A stretch of 64,000 bases of DNA, from positions 1 through 64,000 of the forward strand of contig JAKSKX010000007.1 in the NCBI GenBank assembly GCA_024401535.1, read 5' to 3'. A program made the translations under genes and the position numbers. This document shows, in pieces, positions 44,758 to 53,693 of this stretch; the first letter of the stretch is position 1, and each line of letters starts with the position of its first letter. The stretch is from Paludibacteraceae bacterium. Lineage in GTDB: Bacteria > Bacteroidota > Bacteroidia > Bacteroidales > Paludibacteraceae. Under the pieces are notes generated by a model, which was not told the DNA's origin, ran no database searches, and was given only the letters and a program-made list of their open reading frames with translations.

Positions 44758-45765
44758 ATGGGACATTGGAAAGAAAAGTTGGAATACGAGCGACAAAAAA
44801 AACAAGATGAACAATTTCATGCTATTTTAAGTACAATTATAAAAATATTGGGGGCTATCTTAACTTTCTTTTTTGTTAAGTTATTAGCACCGGTTGCGCA
44901 AAAGCATCCTGCTGCTACTCTAGTCACATTATTATCACTTGGCATAGGAACTTTTGTGTATTTTAATTACTTTGCTCCCGAAGTTGTTATTAAAGAAGAA
45001 ATAGAAAGTTTTGAGAAATTTGCATACGAGTTTTCTAAAAATGAGGATTATTGCAGACGTCACATAAACAAAATTGTTGCTGCAGAAGGATATGAAAAAG
45101 AGTCATATGCAGGGAATACTCTTTCTTCAAAGAAAATCATGTCTTCTATAATAATAGAATCACCGCAAAATTATTCAGGAGATGGCGTTAATAATGAGTT
45201 GTGTGTTGGCCGATTTACAAAGATTTCCGAGAATAAATATGTATATCAATTATTAAAGGTGTCTGATAATACGCTCGTAAAACTATTTGAGTTTACTTTG
45301 GACAAAAAAGATTGGTATCTTACGAAAATTCAAAGAGGAGGGAATCCTGTTGATGAAACTCCTGTTACTGATAACTCAGTAAATGTACAGGTTAATTCTG
45401 ATAGTAAAGAAACAAATTTTATTATTGTTGAAGGTTTCAATATTTATATTCCAGAAGGCTTTGTCTCTCATCCTAGAATGTCAAACATATATGTTTTATT
45501 TGATAAAAGCGGTGCGGATTCAGTGTATTTCAGTTATGAAATTCTCTCTAATCCTAAAGGACCATACGATTTGAATCCAGAAGCTTGTAATGCTGATTAT
45601 ACAGGAAATGAAAATGATTTGTATGTTTCAAAAGAAGGTGGAGATGAGATGTCTTCAATTTGGCGTGAATATAAGAAAGACAATAAATGGTGTTTGCTGG
45701 AGATGTCATATGACAAAGATAAGAATTTAAATGCTATCTATGATATTTTGGCAAAATCTAATTAA
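44758..45765 (+). CDS. membrane protein of unknown function, cassette B cargo
   Basis: The 335-residue protein has a charged N terminus (KEKLEYERQKKQDEQF), two membrane helices (about 23-43 and 51-70) and a soluble C-terminal part of about 260 residues. That part seems to hold two beta-rich domains split by a polar linker (PVTDNSVNVQVNSDSKETN). I do not recognise the family. The two-helix-plus-sensor layout is seen in membrane effectors or anchors, but this is only a comparison of shape. Codon use is strongly AT-rich. It lies 14 bases before the UDG-like gene. Confidence 0.65.
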   Translation: MGHWKEKLEYERQKKQDEQFHAILSTIIKILGAILTFFFVKLLAPVAQKHPAATLVTLLSLGIGTFVYFNYFAPEVVIKEEIESFEKFAYEFSKNEDYCRRHINKIVAAEGYEKESYAGNTLSSKKIMSSIIIESPQNYSGDGVNNELCVGRFTKISENKYVYQLLKVSDNTLVKLFEFTLDKKDWYLTKIQRGGNPVDETPVTDNSVNVQVNSDSKETNFIIVEGFNIYIPEGFVSHPRMSNIYVLFDKSGADSVYFSYEILSNPKGPYDLNPEACNADYTGNENDLYVSKEGGDEMSSIWREYKKDNKWCLLEMSYDKDKNLNAIYDILAKSN

Positions 45766-45779
45766 ATGTTCTTTAAAGT

Positions 45780-46553
45780 ATGATTAATGAGGAACTAGAA
45801 AAAATATTTGTAGTTTGGAAAAATAAACTCAAAGAAAATGGAGATGGTGAGTTCTTTACGAAGGATGGAATCCTACGTCAAAACAATAAATCAGATGAAC
45901 AAATAGAGCAAGAGTGGTTTTCGTCTTCAAAAAGAATATTGATTTTGTTGAAAGATCAAAATCAATATGGTGAGCTGAAGTGGGATGAGGACATTCGAGA
46001 TTGGTTGAAAGATACAGAAACTGACAATTCAAGAGTTCTTGAGCAAAAACAAAAAAATCGTAATCTTGAGATTCAATTTACTAAAAGAATAGCTTTTCTT
46101 TTATGGGGGTTGTCAAAGATGGACGAAGGATGCAAGTGGTGGTGTAATGAGGTTGTTATGCATATTGATGAAGTGAAGAAATTTTTTAATACACAACCTT
46201 TTGCTTTAGTGGAATGTAAAAAAGTGCCGGGAGGTGGTTTCCTTAATGATAGAACTTTGAAAAAGCATTTGCAGCGATATGGAGCTTTATTAAAAAATGA
46301 AATCGACATATTAAATCCCAATATAGTTGTATGCACAAGTCCGTATATATATGATTTTGTTGTTAGTTCGTTTCCTAAAGAGTCCATATTTACAATAGAC
46401 GGACATAATAGTATTCGTATAAGTAAAGACGGACAAAAAGAAACGATAATACTGTGTTCTTATCATCCAAGTGTTCGTAAAAGTGATGAATATTTTTACG
46501 AAGGTGTTATGGATCATTATAGAGAGTATATACAGAGATTTACAGAGAAATAA
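45780..46553 (+). CDS. uracil-DNA-glycosylase-like protein, cassette B cargo
   Basis: The 257-residue soluble protein has a hydrophobic strand into a polar loop, RILILLKDQNQYG (about residues 51-63), a middle strand NPNIVVCTSPYIYDFV, and a late strand into H229-P230-S231 (IILCSYHPSVRKSD). This layout matches the UDG fold, although the GQDPY motif is again absent. It is not an obvious close paralogue of the cassette A protein: lengths and most residues differ. It is probably co-transcribed with the membrane protein upstream. Function unknown. Confidence 0.6.
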   Translation: MINEELEKIFVVWKNKLKENGDGEFFTKDGILRQNNKSDEQIEQEWFSSSKRILILLKDQNQYGELKWDEDIRDWLKDTETDNSRVLEQKQKNRNLEIQFTKRIAFLLWGLSKMDEGCKWWCNEVVMHIDEVKKFFNTQPFALVECKKVPGGGFLNDRTLKKHLQRYGALLKNEIDILNPNIVVCTSPYIYDFVVSSFPKESIFTIDGHNSIRISKDGQKETIILCSYHPSVRKSDEYFYEGVMDHYREYIQRFTEK

Positions 46554-46560
46554 CTCTTTC

Positions 46561-46592
46561 AAGAATCCTTCCACAGTGAGGGATTCTTTTTT
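46561..46592 (+). terminator. intrinsic terminator closing cassette B
   Basis: AAGAATCCTTC and GAGGGATTCTT form an 11-bp stem (one wobble) and TTTTTTCTTT follows. Confidence 0.85.
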
Positions 46593-46627
46593 CTTTATAT
46601 AATATCCGAATAGTTCTTGAAATTTGA

Positions 46628-46635
46628 TACATTTG
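46628..46635 (+). promoter_or_regulatory. -7 element of yraN
   Basis: TACATTTG matches the consensus 19 bases before ATG 46655. Confidence 0.6.
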
Positions 46636-46654
46636 CAGTCAAATAGATTGTTAT

Positions 46655-47044
46655 ATGGCTGAACATAACGAGTTAGGAAAGAGAGGAGAGGATTTCGCTG
46701 CCGAGCAGTTGGTGAAGGACGGATATACTATCCTCGAACGAAATTGGAGAAGCGGCAAATGCGAACTTGACATCATTGCCGATAAGGATGGTGTTTTAGT
46801 CGTTGTTGAGGTGAAAACCCGAAGAAACAATATATTCGCTGATCCTACGGAAAGCATAGGTGTCAAGAAAATACAAATGTTGTTAAAAGGAATTTCTGCC
46901 TATATAGAAGAAAAATGTATAGATAAAGATATTCGAATAGATGTCTTTTCGGTGGTCATAAAAGATGTGAAAACAAACACATTTACATACGAACATTTCA
47001 AGGACGCAATAAACCTTGCAAATATGCCTATGACTAACTACTGA
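46655..47044 (+). CDS. yraN: UPF0102 (YraN) endonuclease-like protein
   Basis: The 129-residue protein has the UPF0102 pattern: LGKRGEDFAAEQLVKDGY, NWRSGKCELDIIADKDG and VVVEVKTRR, which form a PD-(D/E)xK-like core (E, D, ExK). A DNA-related role is assumed for the family but not settled. Confidence 0.92.
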   Translation: MAEHNELGKRGEDFAAEQLVKDGYTILERNWRSGKCELDIIADKDGVLVVVEVKTRRNNIFADPTESIGVKKIQMLLKGISAYIEEKCIDKDIRIDVFSVVIKDVKTNTFTYEHFKDAINLANMPMTNY

Positions 47045-47127
47045 TGTTTTAGGGGTACTATTTATTCCCTTTTTCATCGTTGATAATACATTTAAATTGG
47101 ATTTGGTTGTTTTCTCCATAAAATCCT

Positions 47128-47135
47128 TATTTTTG
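47128..47135 (+). promoter_or_regulatory. -7 element of the DUF445 gene
   Basis: TATTTTTG matches the consensus 25 bases before ATG 47161. Confidence 0.55.
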
Positions 47136-47160
47136 CGACATTAAACTTAAAAGGATTATT

Positions 47161-48087
47161 ATGTACGAATATCTGCAGTTTTTGGTTCCCCCTGTATTGG
47201 GAGGTGTTATCGGTTACATTACAAATGATTTGGCGATAAAGATGTTGTTCCGTCCGCACAAACCTAAGTTTTTGTTCGGATGGCAGTTGCCTTTCACTCC
47301 AGGACTTATTCCCAAGGAGAAGTTCCGCATTGCTGTCTCTATAGCAGGGGCTGTAAGCGAGAACCTTATGAACAAGGAGGTCCTTGCCAAGCATTTGTCG
47401 AGCGACGAGATGATAGCGAAAATTACTGACTCTATAGACGGGTTCTTTGCCACTCAGAAAGAGAATAAGGAGTCTTTGCGTGAATTCCTTGCCCATTACT
47501 TGGGTGATGACGAGATAGACTCTGCTATCAAGAATTTATCAGACACTGCTTCGGCACAAGTTTCGGACAAACTGGGAGATACGAAATTGGCAAATGAGAT
47601 TTCGGAACAAGTAGTTGAGCATATAAAGGAGAAGGGTTTGGGAGATCTTGTTCCTGCAATGTTTGCCGGTCCCATTATGTCTTTGATAGGTGATGGTGTG
47701 AAGGTGTATCTTGCTAAGAACATAAACGAAATGCTCAGGGATAAAGGCCCTGCAATGGTAAAGGACTTTATCGGTGTGGCAATTACTGACTTTTCAGCAA
47801 TGCCTGTACAGAGTTTGTTGAACGGTAAGGATGCGCAGATAGAGAGCTTCAAACGATCGCTAATCTTCTCGTACAAGAAGTTGATTGATGAGCATCTGCC
47901 TCAAATTCTTGGCAAGATAGACATTTCCAAAATCATTTCCGAAAGAATAAACGAGATGGACACCATAGAGATGGAGAAACTTATTCTTGGACTCATGAAG
48001 AAGGAGTTGAGCCATATAGTATGGATTGGAGCCGCATTGGGTGCGCTTATAGGCTGCCTGAACATATTTATGAACAGAATGTTATAA
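47161..48087 (+). CDS. DUF445 family membrane protein
   Basis: The 308-residue protein has one helix at each end (about 5-25 and 285-303), an amphipathic helical middle, and the family motif [15 protein letters not shown] with [10 protein letters not shown] shortly after. DUF445/YheB-like proteins are of unknown function at the membrane. It is convergent with ddl and shares a terminator. Confidence 0.85.
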   Translation: MYEYLQFLVPPVLGGVIGYITNDLAIKMLFRPHKPKFLFGWQLPFTPGLIPKEKFRIAVSIAGAVSENLMNKEVLAKHLSSDEMIAKITDSIDGFFATQKENKESLREFLAHYLGDDEIDSAIKNLSDTASAQVSDKLGDTKLANEISEQVVEHIKEKGLGDLVPAMFAGPIMSLIGDGVKVYLAKNINEMLRDKGPAMVKDFIGVAITDFSAMPVQSLLNGKDAQIESFKRSLIFSYKKLIDEHLPQILGKIDISKIISERINEMDTIEMEKLILGLMKKELSHIVWIGAALGALIGCLNIFMNRML

Positions 48088-48106
48088 TGTATATGACCAA
48101 ATGAAA

Positions 48107-48143
48107 AGAAGGGTGCGCTTAATGTTAAGCACACCCTTCTTTC
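48107..48143. terminator. bidirectional terminator between DUF445 gene and ddl
   Basis: GAAGGGTGCGCTTA and TAAGCACACCCTTC pair with one mismatch, with A residues before and T residues after, so it can serve both strands. Confidence 0.85.
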
Positions 48144-48159
48144 GTATTCTATTGTTTGA

Positions 48160-49125
48160 TTATCCCTCGATAATCTCGCTAAGCACGTCACCAATGTTAA
48201 GGCCTGCGGCTCTAACTTGCTGAGGAATAAAGCTTGTAGGCGTCATTCCCGGAGTAGTGTTCACCTCAAGAAGGTTTACCACGTTATCATTAGTGATGAT
48301 GTAGTCAACACGGATTATTCCGTGAGCACCGATGATGTTGTAAATCTTCTCAGTCTGCTTTCTTACTACGTTAGCAACTTCCTCTGGTATTCTTGCAGGA
48401 GTGATTTCCTTAACCTGTCCCTTGTACTTTGCATCGTAGTCGAAGAACTCGTTTTCGCTTACAACCTCTGTGATAGGGAACACTGTTGTCTTGCCGCCTG
48501 CACGATAGATACCGCAAGTGATTTCAGTACCCTGCATAAAGCTTTCAACAACAACCTCTGCACCTTCCTCGAATGCTTTCTTTAGTGCGAAGCTGATTTG
48601 GTCCTGAGTCTTTACCTTTGTAACACCAAAGCTGCTTCCTCCATCATTAGGCTTGATGAAGCAAGGAAGACCAACTGTGTCGATAATCTCCTGCTCTGTA
48701 TAGTTGTTGATGTTTCTAAGTCTCAAAGACTTGGCAACAGGGATTCCGAAGTTCTTCAAGTAAGTGTTGCAAGTAAACTTGTTGTATGTAAGTGCCGAAG
48801 CCAGTACACCGCAACTAGAGTAAGGCATCTTGATTAGGTCGAAGTAGCCTTGAAGCTTACCATCCTCACCCGGAGTGCCGTGAATAGTTATGTAGGCGTA
48901 GTCGAAGTTGATTTTCTCCTGACCTACAGTAAAGCTGAAATCGTTCTTGTCGATTGGGTACTTTTCATTGTTGTACTCAACCTCCCAGTTTCCACCGATT
49001 ACAGTGACGATATAGACATCGTACTTGTCCTTGTCCATGAACGAGAGCAAACCATTTGCACTCTTTAGGGATACAACCACTTCGGATTGATCTCCACCTG
49101 CCACTATAGCAACTTTCTTTTTCAT
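48160..49125 (-). CDS. ddl: D-alanine--D-alanine ligase
   Basis: The 321-residue ATP-grasp enzyme joins two D-alanines for peptidoglycan precursors. GGDQSEVVVSLKSA replaces the usual glycine-rich start with HExS-like spacing; FIKPNDGGSSFGV, VRVDYI and LLEVNTTPGMT are the ATP and metal motifs. It reads toward a shared terminator. aroC lies 22 bases upstream on the same strand. Confidence 0.95.
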   Translation of the reverse strand: MKKKVAIVAGGDQSEVVVSLKSANGLLSFMDKDKYDVYIVTVIGGNWEVEYNNEKYPIDKNDFSFTVGQEKINFDYAYITIHGTPGEDGKLQGYFDLIKMPYSSCGVLASALTYNKFTCNTYLKNFGIPVAKSLRLRNINNYTEQEIIDTVGLPCFIKPNDGGSSFGVTKVKTQDQISFALKKAFEEGAEVVVESFMQGTEITCGIYRAGGKTTVFPITEVVSENEFFDYDAKYKGQVKEITPARIPEEVANVVRKQTEKIYNIIGAHGIIRVDYIITNDNVVNLLEVNTTPGMTPTSFIPQQVRAAGLNIGDVLSEIIEG

Positions 49126-49147
49126 TGCTTATTGTTCTTTGTTGTTC

Positions 49148-50224
49148 TTATATCTTGGCGCATCTGTCCATGAGCATTGCGTCCAATATTACCATTGCAG
49201 CCATAGCCTCAACAATAGGCACAGCTCTAGGCAATACGCATGGATCGTGACGTCCTCTTGCTTTGATTATTGCGTTTTCTCCAGCCTTGTTCACAGTGTT
49301 CTGTTCGAACAGAAGTGTAGGGATAGGCTTGAAAGCGGCTCTGAAATAAATATCTTCGCCGTTAGAGATTCCTCCCTGAATACCGCCCGAGTGGTTAGTT
49401 TTTGTCGATATCTTTCCGTTCTCGCTTATGAAAGAGTCGTTCATCTGCGAGCCTCTTCCACAAACTCCGTCGAAACCCATACCGTATTCGAAACCTTTGC
49501 AGGCGTTGATGCTCAATATGGCTGCACCAAGCTGTGCATGAAGCTTTCCGAATGCAGGTTCTCCAAGTCCTACGGGAGTTCCCTTTATCACGCAAGTGAT
49601 GGTTCCACCGATAGTGTCGCCTTCGTTCTTAACTTCTTTGATTAGCTCTATCATCTTTTCTGCCATCTCAGAGTCTGGGCAGCGAACGATATTGCTTTCT
49701 ATCTTGCTAAGGTCGTATTTCTTGTAGTCAGTGTCAAGTTTAAGGCTGCCTACCTGAGAAGTGTATGCGGCAATGCAGATACCTTTCTCCCTTAGGGCAA
49801 GTTTTGCCAATGCACCGCCCACTACTCTTGATATAGTTTCGCGAGCCGAAGAGCGTCCGCCACCTCTATGGTCACGAACGCCATACTTTGTCTGGTATGT
49901 GTAGTCTGCGTGACTTGGGCGATATAGGTTTTTCATTTCTTCGTAGTCCGAAGAGTGTTGGTTCGTGTTTCTAACCTCGAATGCTATAGGAGTACCTGTG
50001 CTGACTCCCTCGTAAACACCGGAAAGAATTTCAACCTTGTCACCCTCGGCACGTGCTGTAGTTATGGCAGACTGACCTGGGCGGCGTCTGTCCAGCTCGC
50101 TCTGGATGAAGTCAACATCTATCTTCACTCCGGCAGGGAATCCGTCAACGATACCGCCAACCGCGGCGCCATGGCTTTCCCCGTATGTTGTGAGTCTGAA
50201 TATGTTACCTATTGTGTTGCTCAT
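49148..50224 (-). CDS. aroC: chorismate synthase
   Basis: The 358-residue FMN-dependent enzyme makes chorismate from EPSP. Typical blocks are [20 protein letters not shown] at the start, the RPGQS / [13 protein letters not shown] region, [14 protein letters not shown] and the C-terminal [15 protein letters not shown]. The start at 50224 (MSNTIGN) was preferred over a longer frame because family proteins begin there. Confidence 0.97.
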   Translation of the reverse strand: MSNTIGNIFRLTTYGESHGAAVGGIVDGFPAGVKIDVDFIQSELDRRRPGQSAITTARAEGDKVEILSGVYEGVSTGTPIAFEVRNTNQHSSDYEEMKNLYRPSHADYTYQTKYGVRDHRGGGRSSARETISRVVGGALAKLALREKGICIAAYTSQVGSLKLDTDYKKYDLSKIESNIVRCPDSEMAEKMIELIKEVKNEGDTIGGTITCVIKGTPVGLGEPAFGKLHAQLGAAILSINACKGFEYGMGFDGVCGRGSQMNDSFISENGKISTKTNHSGGIQGGISNGEDIYFRAAFKPIPTLLFEQNTVNKAGENAIIKARGRHDPCVLPRAVPIVEAMAAMVILDAMLMDRCAKI

Positions 50225-50244
50225 TGTCTTATGCTTTGTTTGTA

Positions 50245-50829
50245 TTAGTGGCAGCCTCCGCAACCGCCTTCTCCACAGCCACCACCGCAGCCGCCTTCAC
50301 CACAATTTCCACCGCAGCTTCCGCAACCGCCTCCGCACTTGTGGTTTTTGACTAAGTCTATCTCGAACTGAGTTGCTGGACGTACCTCTACAACTTCTCC
50401 TACGAAGTGTAGTCTTTCGCCTGCAAGTGGATGGTTGAAATCCATCTTCACGTTGTCGTCAGTGATTTCAAGCACTCGGCCGTTCATACGATGGCCCTCT
50501 GAAGACATCATTGGAAGAGTGTTGCCCACGAAAAGGTACTTCTCGTCGTACTCGCCTTTCTCGTTTGCAAAAATGTTCTTTGGAAGGTTGACGCAAAGCT
50601 CCTTCTCATATTCTCCGTATGCGTCCTCCGAAGATATATAGAACTGGAACTTGTCACCCTGAGCCTTCCCCTTCAAACCTTCCTCGAATTTTGGGAGAAC
50701 CATTCCAAGTCCGAAAGTGAACTTGAAAGGCTGGTCGTCAGGAGTCTCTTCTATCATTACTTCCTCGTTGTCTGCGCCCACATAAAGTTGGTACTTTAGT
50801 GTTACAAACATGTTGTCCTCGATAATCAT
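50245..50829 (-). CDS. slyD: SlyD-type FKBP peptidyl-prolyl isomerase with Cys-Gly tail
   Basis: The 194-residue protein has an FKBP domain interrupted by an insert-in-flap (IF) domain, with [24 protein letters not shown] and [21 protein letters not shown]. The last ~33 residues are almost only G and C with eight cysteines and a final histidine. SlyD uses a His/Cys-rich tail to carry nickel, so metal storage is likely but inferred. It lies 20 bases upstream of aroC on the same strand. Confidence 0.9.
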   Translation of the reverse strand: MIIEDNMFVTLKYQLYVGADNEEVMIEETPDDQPFKFTFGLGMVLPKFEEGLKGKAQGDKFQFYISSEDAYGEYEKELCVNLPKNIFANEKGEYDEKYLFVGNTLPMMSSEGHRMNGRVLEITDDNVKMDFNHPLAGERLHFVGEVVEVRPATQFEIDLVKNHKCGGGCGSCGGNCGEGGCGGGCGEGGCGGCH

Positions 50830-50889
50830 ATATATTGTGAATTGTAAAAATCAAACTTGAATGAAAATGTGTTTCGCGAGCTGGTTCAG

Positions 50890-51342
50890 TTACCACTTCA
50901 CGTCTATGACTTTTCCAACGAAGTGAAGTCTTTCGTCGGCAAGCGGATGGTTGAAGTCAAGTGTTACTTCGTCCTTCGTAACGCTAGTCACAAGGGCAGG
51001 ACACTCCTCGTCGTCCTCGTTTAGCATCATGATGGCATTGCCCTCGTAAAGTTCCTCCTCGTCAATTTCTCCGTCACACAAGAATGTAGTTTTTGGGAAA
51101 GTCTTTACGTTGTCCTCGCTCCATTCACCGTAAGCGTCCTGAGGCTCCACGTAAATATCAAAACTGTCACCTTTCTTTAGTCCGATAAGCTGCTCCTCGA
51201 ACTTGTCGAGCATCTCACCGTTGCCTACCTTGAAAGTTTCTGGCTCCTCGGCAGTAGCCTCCTCCATTAGCTCTATGTCATCGCCTTCACCACAGTATAG
51301 CTGGTAGGAGATGCTAACCACTTTGTTGTCGTCAATAGTCAT
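50890..51342 (-). CDS. SlyD-type FKBP peptidyl-prolyl isomerase without metal tail
   Basis: The 150-residue acidic protein has the same FKBP-IF layout (NGEMLDKFEEQLIGLKKG, PQDAYGEW, LDFNHPLADERLHFVGKVIDV) but ends right after the core. It is a tandem paralogue of the neighbouring gene. The start at 51342 follows a promoter element by 27 bases; the longer upstream frame has no family homology. Confidence 0.88.
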   Translation of the reverse strand: MTIDDNKVVSISYQLYCGEGDDIELMEEATAEEPETFKVGNGEMLDKFEEQLIGLKKGDSFDIYVEPQDAYGEWSEDNVKTFPKTTFLCDGEIDEEELYEGNAIMMLNEDDEECPALVTSVTKDEVTLDFNHPLADERLHFVGKVIDVKW

Positions 51343-51369
51343 TGTCGTAATGATTTTATTATTTAGGTG

Positions 51370-51377
51370 CAAAGGTA
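51370..51377 (-). promoter_or_regulatory. -7 element of the FKBP genes (minus strand)
   Basis: On the minus strand the sequence is TACCTTTG, matching the consensus 27 bases before the ATG at 51342. Confidence 0.65.
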
Positions 51378-51413
51378 TAAAAAGAAAAGGAAAAATGAAC
51401 CGAAAGGTGTAAT

Positions 51414-51451
51414 AAAAAAGCGTGGAGGCAATAAAAACCTCCACGCTTTTT
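51414..51451 (-). terminator. intrinsic terminator of the HU gene
   Basis: AAAAAGCGTGGAGG and CCTCCACGCTTTTT form a perfect 14-bp stem with a 9-base loop and A/T runs on both sides. It lies downstream of HU on the minus strand. Confidence 0.9.
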
Positions 51452-51475
51452 ACGAAACGAAAACCACTTTTCTTA

Positions 51476-51754
51476 TTAGCTGTTACGAACTGCATCGTCA
51501 AGCTCAGCTCCTGCCTTGAAAGCAACGGCCTTTCTAGCGGCAATAGTGATTGTCTCCTTTGTACGAGGATTGATACCCTGACGCTCACCCTTCTCCTTTA
51601 CTGAAAGCGACATGAAGCCAGTGATGTTGATTACCTCACCCTTTGTTAGAGTCTCCTTTACAGCATCAAGGAATGCATCAAGAGCCTTCTTCGAATCAGC
51701 CTTAGTAAGACCTGATTTTGCTGCGATAGCGTCAGTTAATTCTGTCTTGTTCAT
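51476..51754 (-). CDS. HU family DNA-binding protein
   Basis: The 92-residue nucleoid protein has the HU pattern: MNKTELTDAIAAKSGLTKADSKKALDAF-type helices, the saddle VINITGFMSLSVKEKGERQGINPRT with the DNA-intercalating arm NPRT, and the closing FKAGAELDDAV. It bends DNA as a dimer. It has its own promoter and terminator. Confidence 0.95.
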   Translation of the reverse strand: MNKTELTDAIAAKSGLTKADSKKALDAFLDAVKETLTKGEVINITGFMSLSVKEKGERQGINPRTKETITIAARKAVAFKAGAELDDAVRNS

Positions 51755-51805
51755 AATCGAAAAATTAGTTACTATTCAAAAATCAAATTGTCCTAATCGA
51801 CAAGG

Positions 51806-51813
51806 CAAATGTA
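51806..51813 (-). promoter_or_regulatory. -7 element of the HU gene (minus strand)
   Basis: The minus strand reads TACATTTG, 51 bases before the ATG at 51754. Confidence 0.6.
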
Positions 51814-52438
51814 TAGCTTTTGTTGAATAAACAAATAAAAATTCAGCTTTTTTTGATAAAAACACACCGAAATAGCGAAAAATATTGTTGAAAGGCATAT
51901 TTTTCTCGACTTTTTTAGCGAACCCTGTACATTTTTAATCAAAAGTATCTTTGTGTTTAAGAGTGATATAACAAAGGGCGTGTGGATGCAATTAGAACCG
52001 AAAAACATGTTTCTAAGCAAGTTAAGGAGCGTTGGCAAAGCAATTTCTTTTTGTCTGTTATCGGCGAGGACAGTTTCATGTGAAATTTGAATTTTGTAAA
52101 AGATAGTCATAGCTCCGCTATAACAAAACTAAGATTCTTTGGTATGCAAAATGTAATCGGAATTAAATTTATTCTTGTGTTTTCGCCTGCCATACTCTTG
52201 GGGTTGCAATTGCATGAAAAGATGGAAATTTTAATTATCTTTGTTTTTTTTGTACTTAGTTTTTATATTATTTTGCTTATAAAAAAGAAATTTTATTTAA
52301 TTTTGCGGTGTTTTTGAAACGGGAGATTATAGTATGACAAATTATTATGTTACGTTTCATGGCTTGAATACTATGGTTTTATTGCCTCGCCATATTGTTT
52401 AATAAACTATTATGTAGGCTGTTGTTTTATTCAGGTGT
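51814..52438. other. long non-coding region with an orphan promoter
   Basis: No supported gene lies in this 625-base stretch. A -7-type TATCTTTG at 51946-51953 points to the right and is followed by a less AT-rich segment (about 51960-52140) that could be a small RNA. A 76-codon hydrophobic frame at 52087-52317 is AT-rich and looks accidental. Confidence 0.4.
51946..51953 (+). promoter_or_regulatory. orphan -7 element
   Basis: TATCTTTG fits the consensus but no gene begins within 450 bases downstream. Confidence 0.4.
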
Positions 52439-52914
52439 TATGGTGGAGATGCAATAAAATTTGGTATAACTGCATATTAATTAAGTATTATGAGAATTTG
52501 GTATTTGTTATTTTATCTGGTGTCGGTTTCCCTATCTTTGGTTGTGAATTCTTGTGATGACAAGAAAGAAGATGATGCGGAATATACATTTGAATATGGG
52601 GTGATGTACAACAGAGGCGACGGAGAAGGTGCTTATATTTATAATGTTTATTGGAGTGTGTTTGAAGGTGCAGGTCTTGCCTTTAATTACAGTAGCGGAA
52701 CTTTTTCTAAGAGCCCTTCTAAAAAAGATATATTGAAGGCATGCGAGGAGGCTCATGACGCTATCCTTACTTCTTCGTATAAGTTTGAGGGTCAATACAC
52801 ATACGAGTTGAAGGAGAATGGGAATGTAATATTTCGAAAGACTTACGGAATGAAGCATGATTAGTACATGATTTTGTGTCATGGAAAGTGGAGGACAGCT
52901 ATGTCTTTCCCCTT
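52439..52914 (+). repeat. tandem duplication, unit 1
   Basis: Unit 1 spans the lipoprotein gene and its flanks. It matches 52974-53451 almost base for base; the 375-base coding parts are identical, and differences (a 2-base insertion, two upstream substitutions and a T/G in the terminator) lie outside them. Confidence 0.92.
52490..52864 (+). CDS. small lipoprotein, copy 1
   Basis: The 124-residue protein has a signal peptide ending in VVNSC followed by DDKKEDDAE, a Bacteroidetes-type acidic surface-export motif. The remaining ~95 residues include AYIYNVYWSVFEGAGLAFNYSSG and a helical KKDILKACEEAHDAI segment. I do not recognise the family. It is identical to the gene at 53027-53401. Upstream lies the fragment YGGDAIKFGITAY, the apparent end of another frame. 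Confidence 0.7.
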   Translation: MRIWYLLFYLVSVSLSLVVNSCDDKKEDDAEYTFEYGVMYNRGDGEGAYIYNVYWSVFEGAGLAFNYSSGTFSKSPSKKDILKACEEAHDAILTSSYKFEGQYTYELKENGNVIFRKTYGMKHD

Positions 52915-52915
52915 A
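52886..52915 (+). terminator. hairpin after lipoprotein copy 1
   Basis: AAAGTGGA and TCCCCTTT pair with one mismatch (T where copy 2 has G), plus an inner GACA/TGTC. The mismatch should weaken it. Confidence 0.55.
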
Positions 52916-52973
52916 TTTTTATGAACCAATATTGGAAAAATGTGTTTCCGATAATACATACGAAGTGAGAACA

Positions 52974-53451
52974 TATGGTGGTGATACAATAAAATTTGGT
53001 ATAACTGCATATATTAATTAAGTATTATGAGAATTTGGTATTTGTTATTTTATCTGGTGTCGGTTTCCCTATCTTTGGTTGTGAATTCTTGTGATGACAA
53101 GAAAGAAGATGATGCGGAATATACATTTGAATATGGGGTGATGTACAACAGAGGCGACGGAGAAGGTGCTTATATTTATAATGTTTATTGGAGTGTGTTT
53201 GAAGGTGCAGGTCTTGCCTTTAATTACAGTAGCGGAACTTTTTCTAAGAGCCCTTCTAAAAAAGATATATTGAAGGCATGCGAGGAGGCTCATGACGCTA
53301 TCCTTACTTCTTCGTATAAGTTTGAGGGTCAATACACATACGAGTTGAAGGAGAATGGGAATGTAATATTTCGAAAGACTTACGGAATGAAGCATGATTA
53401 GTACATGATTTTGTGTCATGGAAAGGGGAGGACAGCTATGTCTTTCCCCTT
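52974..53451 (+). repeat. tandem duplication, unit 2
   Basis: Unit 2 is the direct copy of 52439-52914; about 60 unrelated bases separate the two units. Confidence 0.92.
53027..53401 (+). CDS. small lipoprotein, copy 2
   Basis: This gene is identical in sequence to the one at 52490-52864, so it makes the same 124-residue lipoprotein. Perfect identity means a very recent duplication or ongoing gene conversion. Here the frame ending just upstream reads YGGDTIKFGITAYIN and extends back to an ATG at 52881, a 46-codon frame I do not call as a gene. Confidence 0.7.
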   Translation: MRIWYLLFYLVSVSLSLVVNSCDDKKEDDAEYTFEYGVMYNRGDGEGAYIYNVYWSVFEGAGLAFNYSSGTFSKSPSKKDILKACEEAHDAILTSSYKFEGQYTYELKENGNVIFRKTYGMKHD

Positions 53452-53454
53452 TTC
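53422..53454 (+). terminator. intrinsic terminator after lipoprotein copy 2
   Basis: AAAGGGGA pairs perfectly with TCCCCTTT, with inner GACA/TGTC, and TTTT follows. Confidence 0.75.
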
Positions 53455-53596
53455 TGTTAATTAAAGTTAAAATATGTGAGGAAAGTACATTTATGTTGAA
53501 CATTGGAGTGCATAATCCGTATCTTTGTCGGCGGTAAGAGTAGGAAAATATGCAGAAAATGAAGCTATGTTTTTATAAAAATACAAAAAAAGTTTT

Positions 53597-53604
53597 TACT
53601 TTTG
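53597..53604 (+). promoter_or_regulatory. -7 element of the dapB-lepB operon
   Basis: TACTTTTG matches the consensus 89 bases before ATG 53694. Confidence 0.6.
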
Positions 53605-53693
53605 CCAATCTATATTGTGAGTATTGTGCCTTGTTGTGCACATTTACTATTGTTTGTTTAAAATAAACTGTTGAATATAAAAGAATTAAAGAT

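Noticed and set aside
52087-52317. 76-codon hydrophobic frame as a small membrane protein
   Set aside because: It is AT-rich, begins inside an apparently non-coding segment and has no promoter spacing or recognisable family.
52881-53021. 46-codon frame between the lipoprotein copies
   Set aside because: It starts inside the terminator of copy 1. Its end (YGGDTIKFGITAY) is repeated upstream of copy 1, so it may be a remnant, but a working gene cannot be supported.
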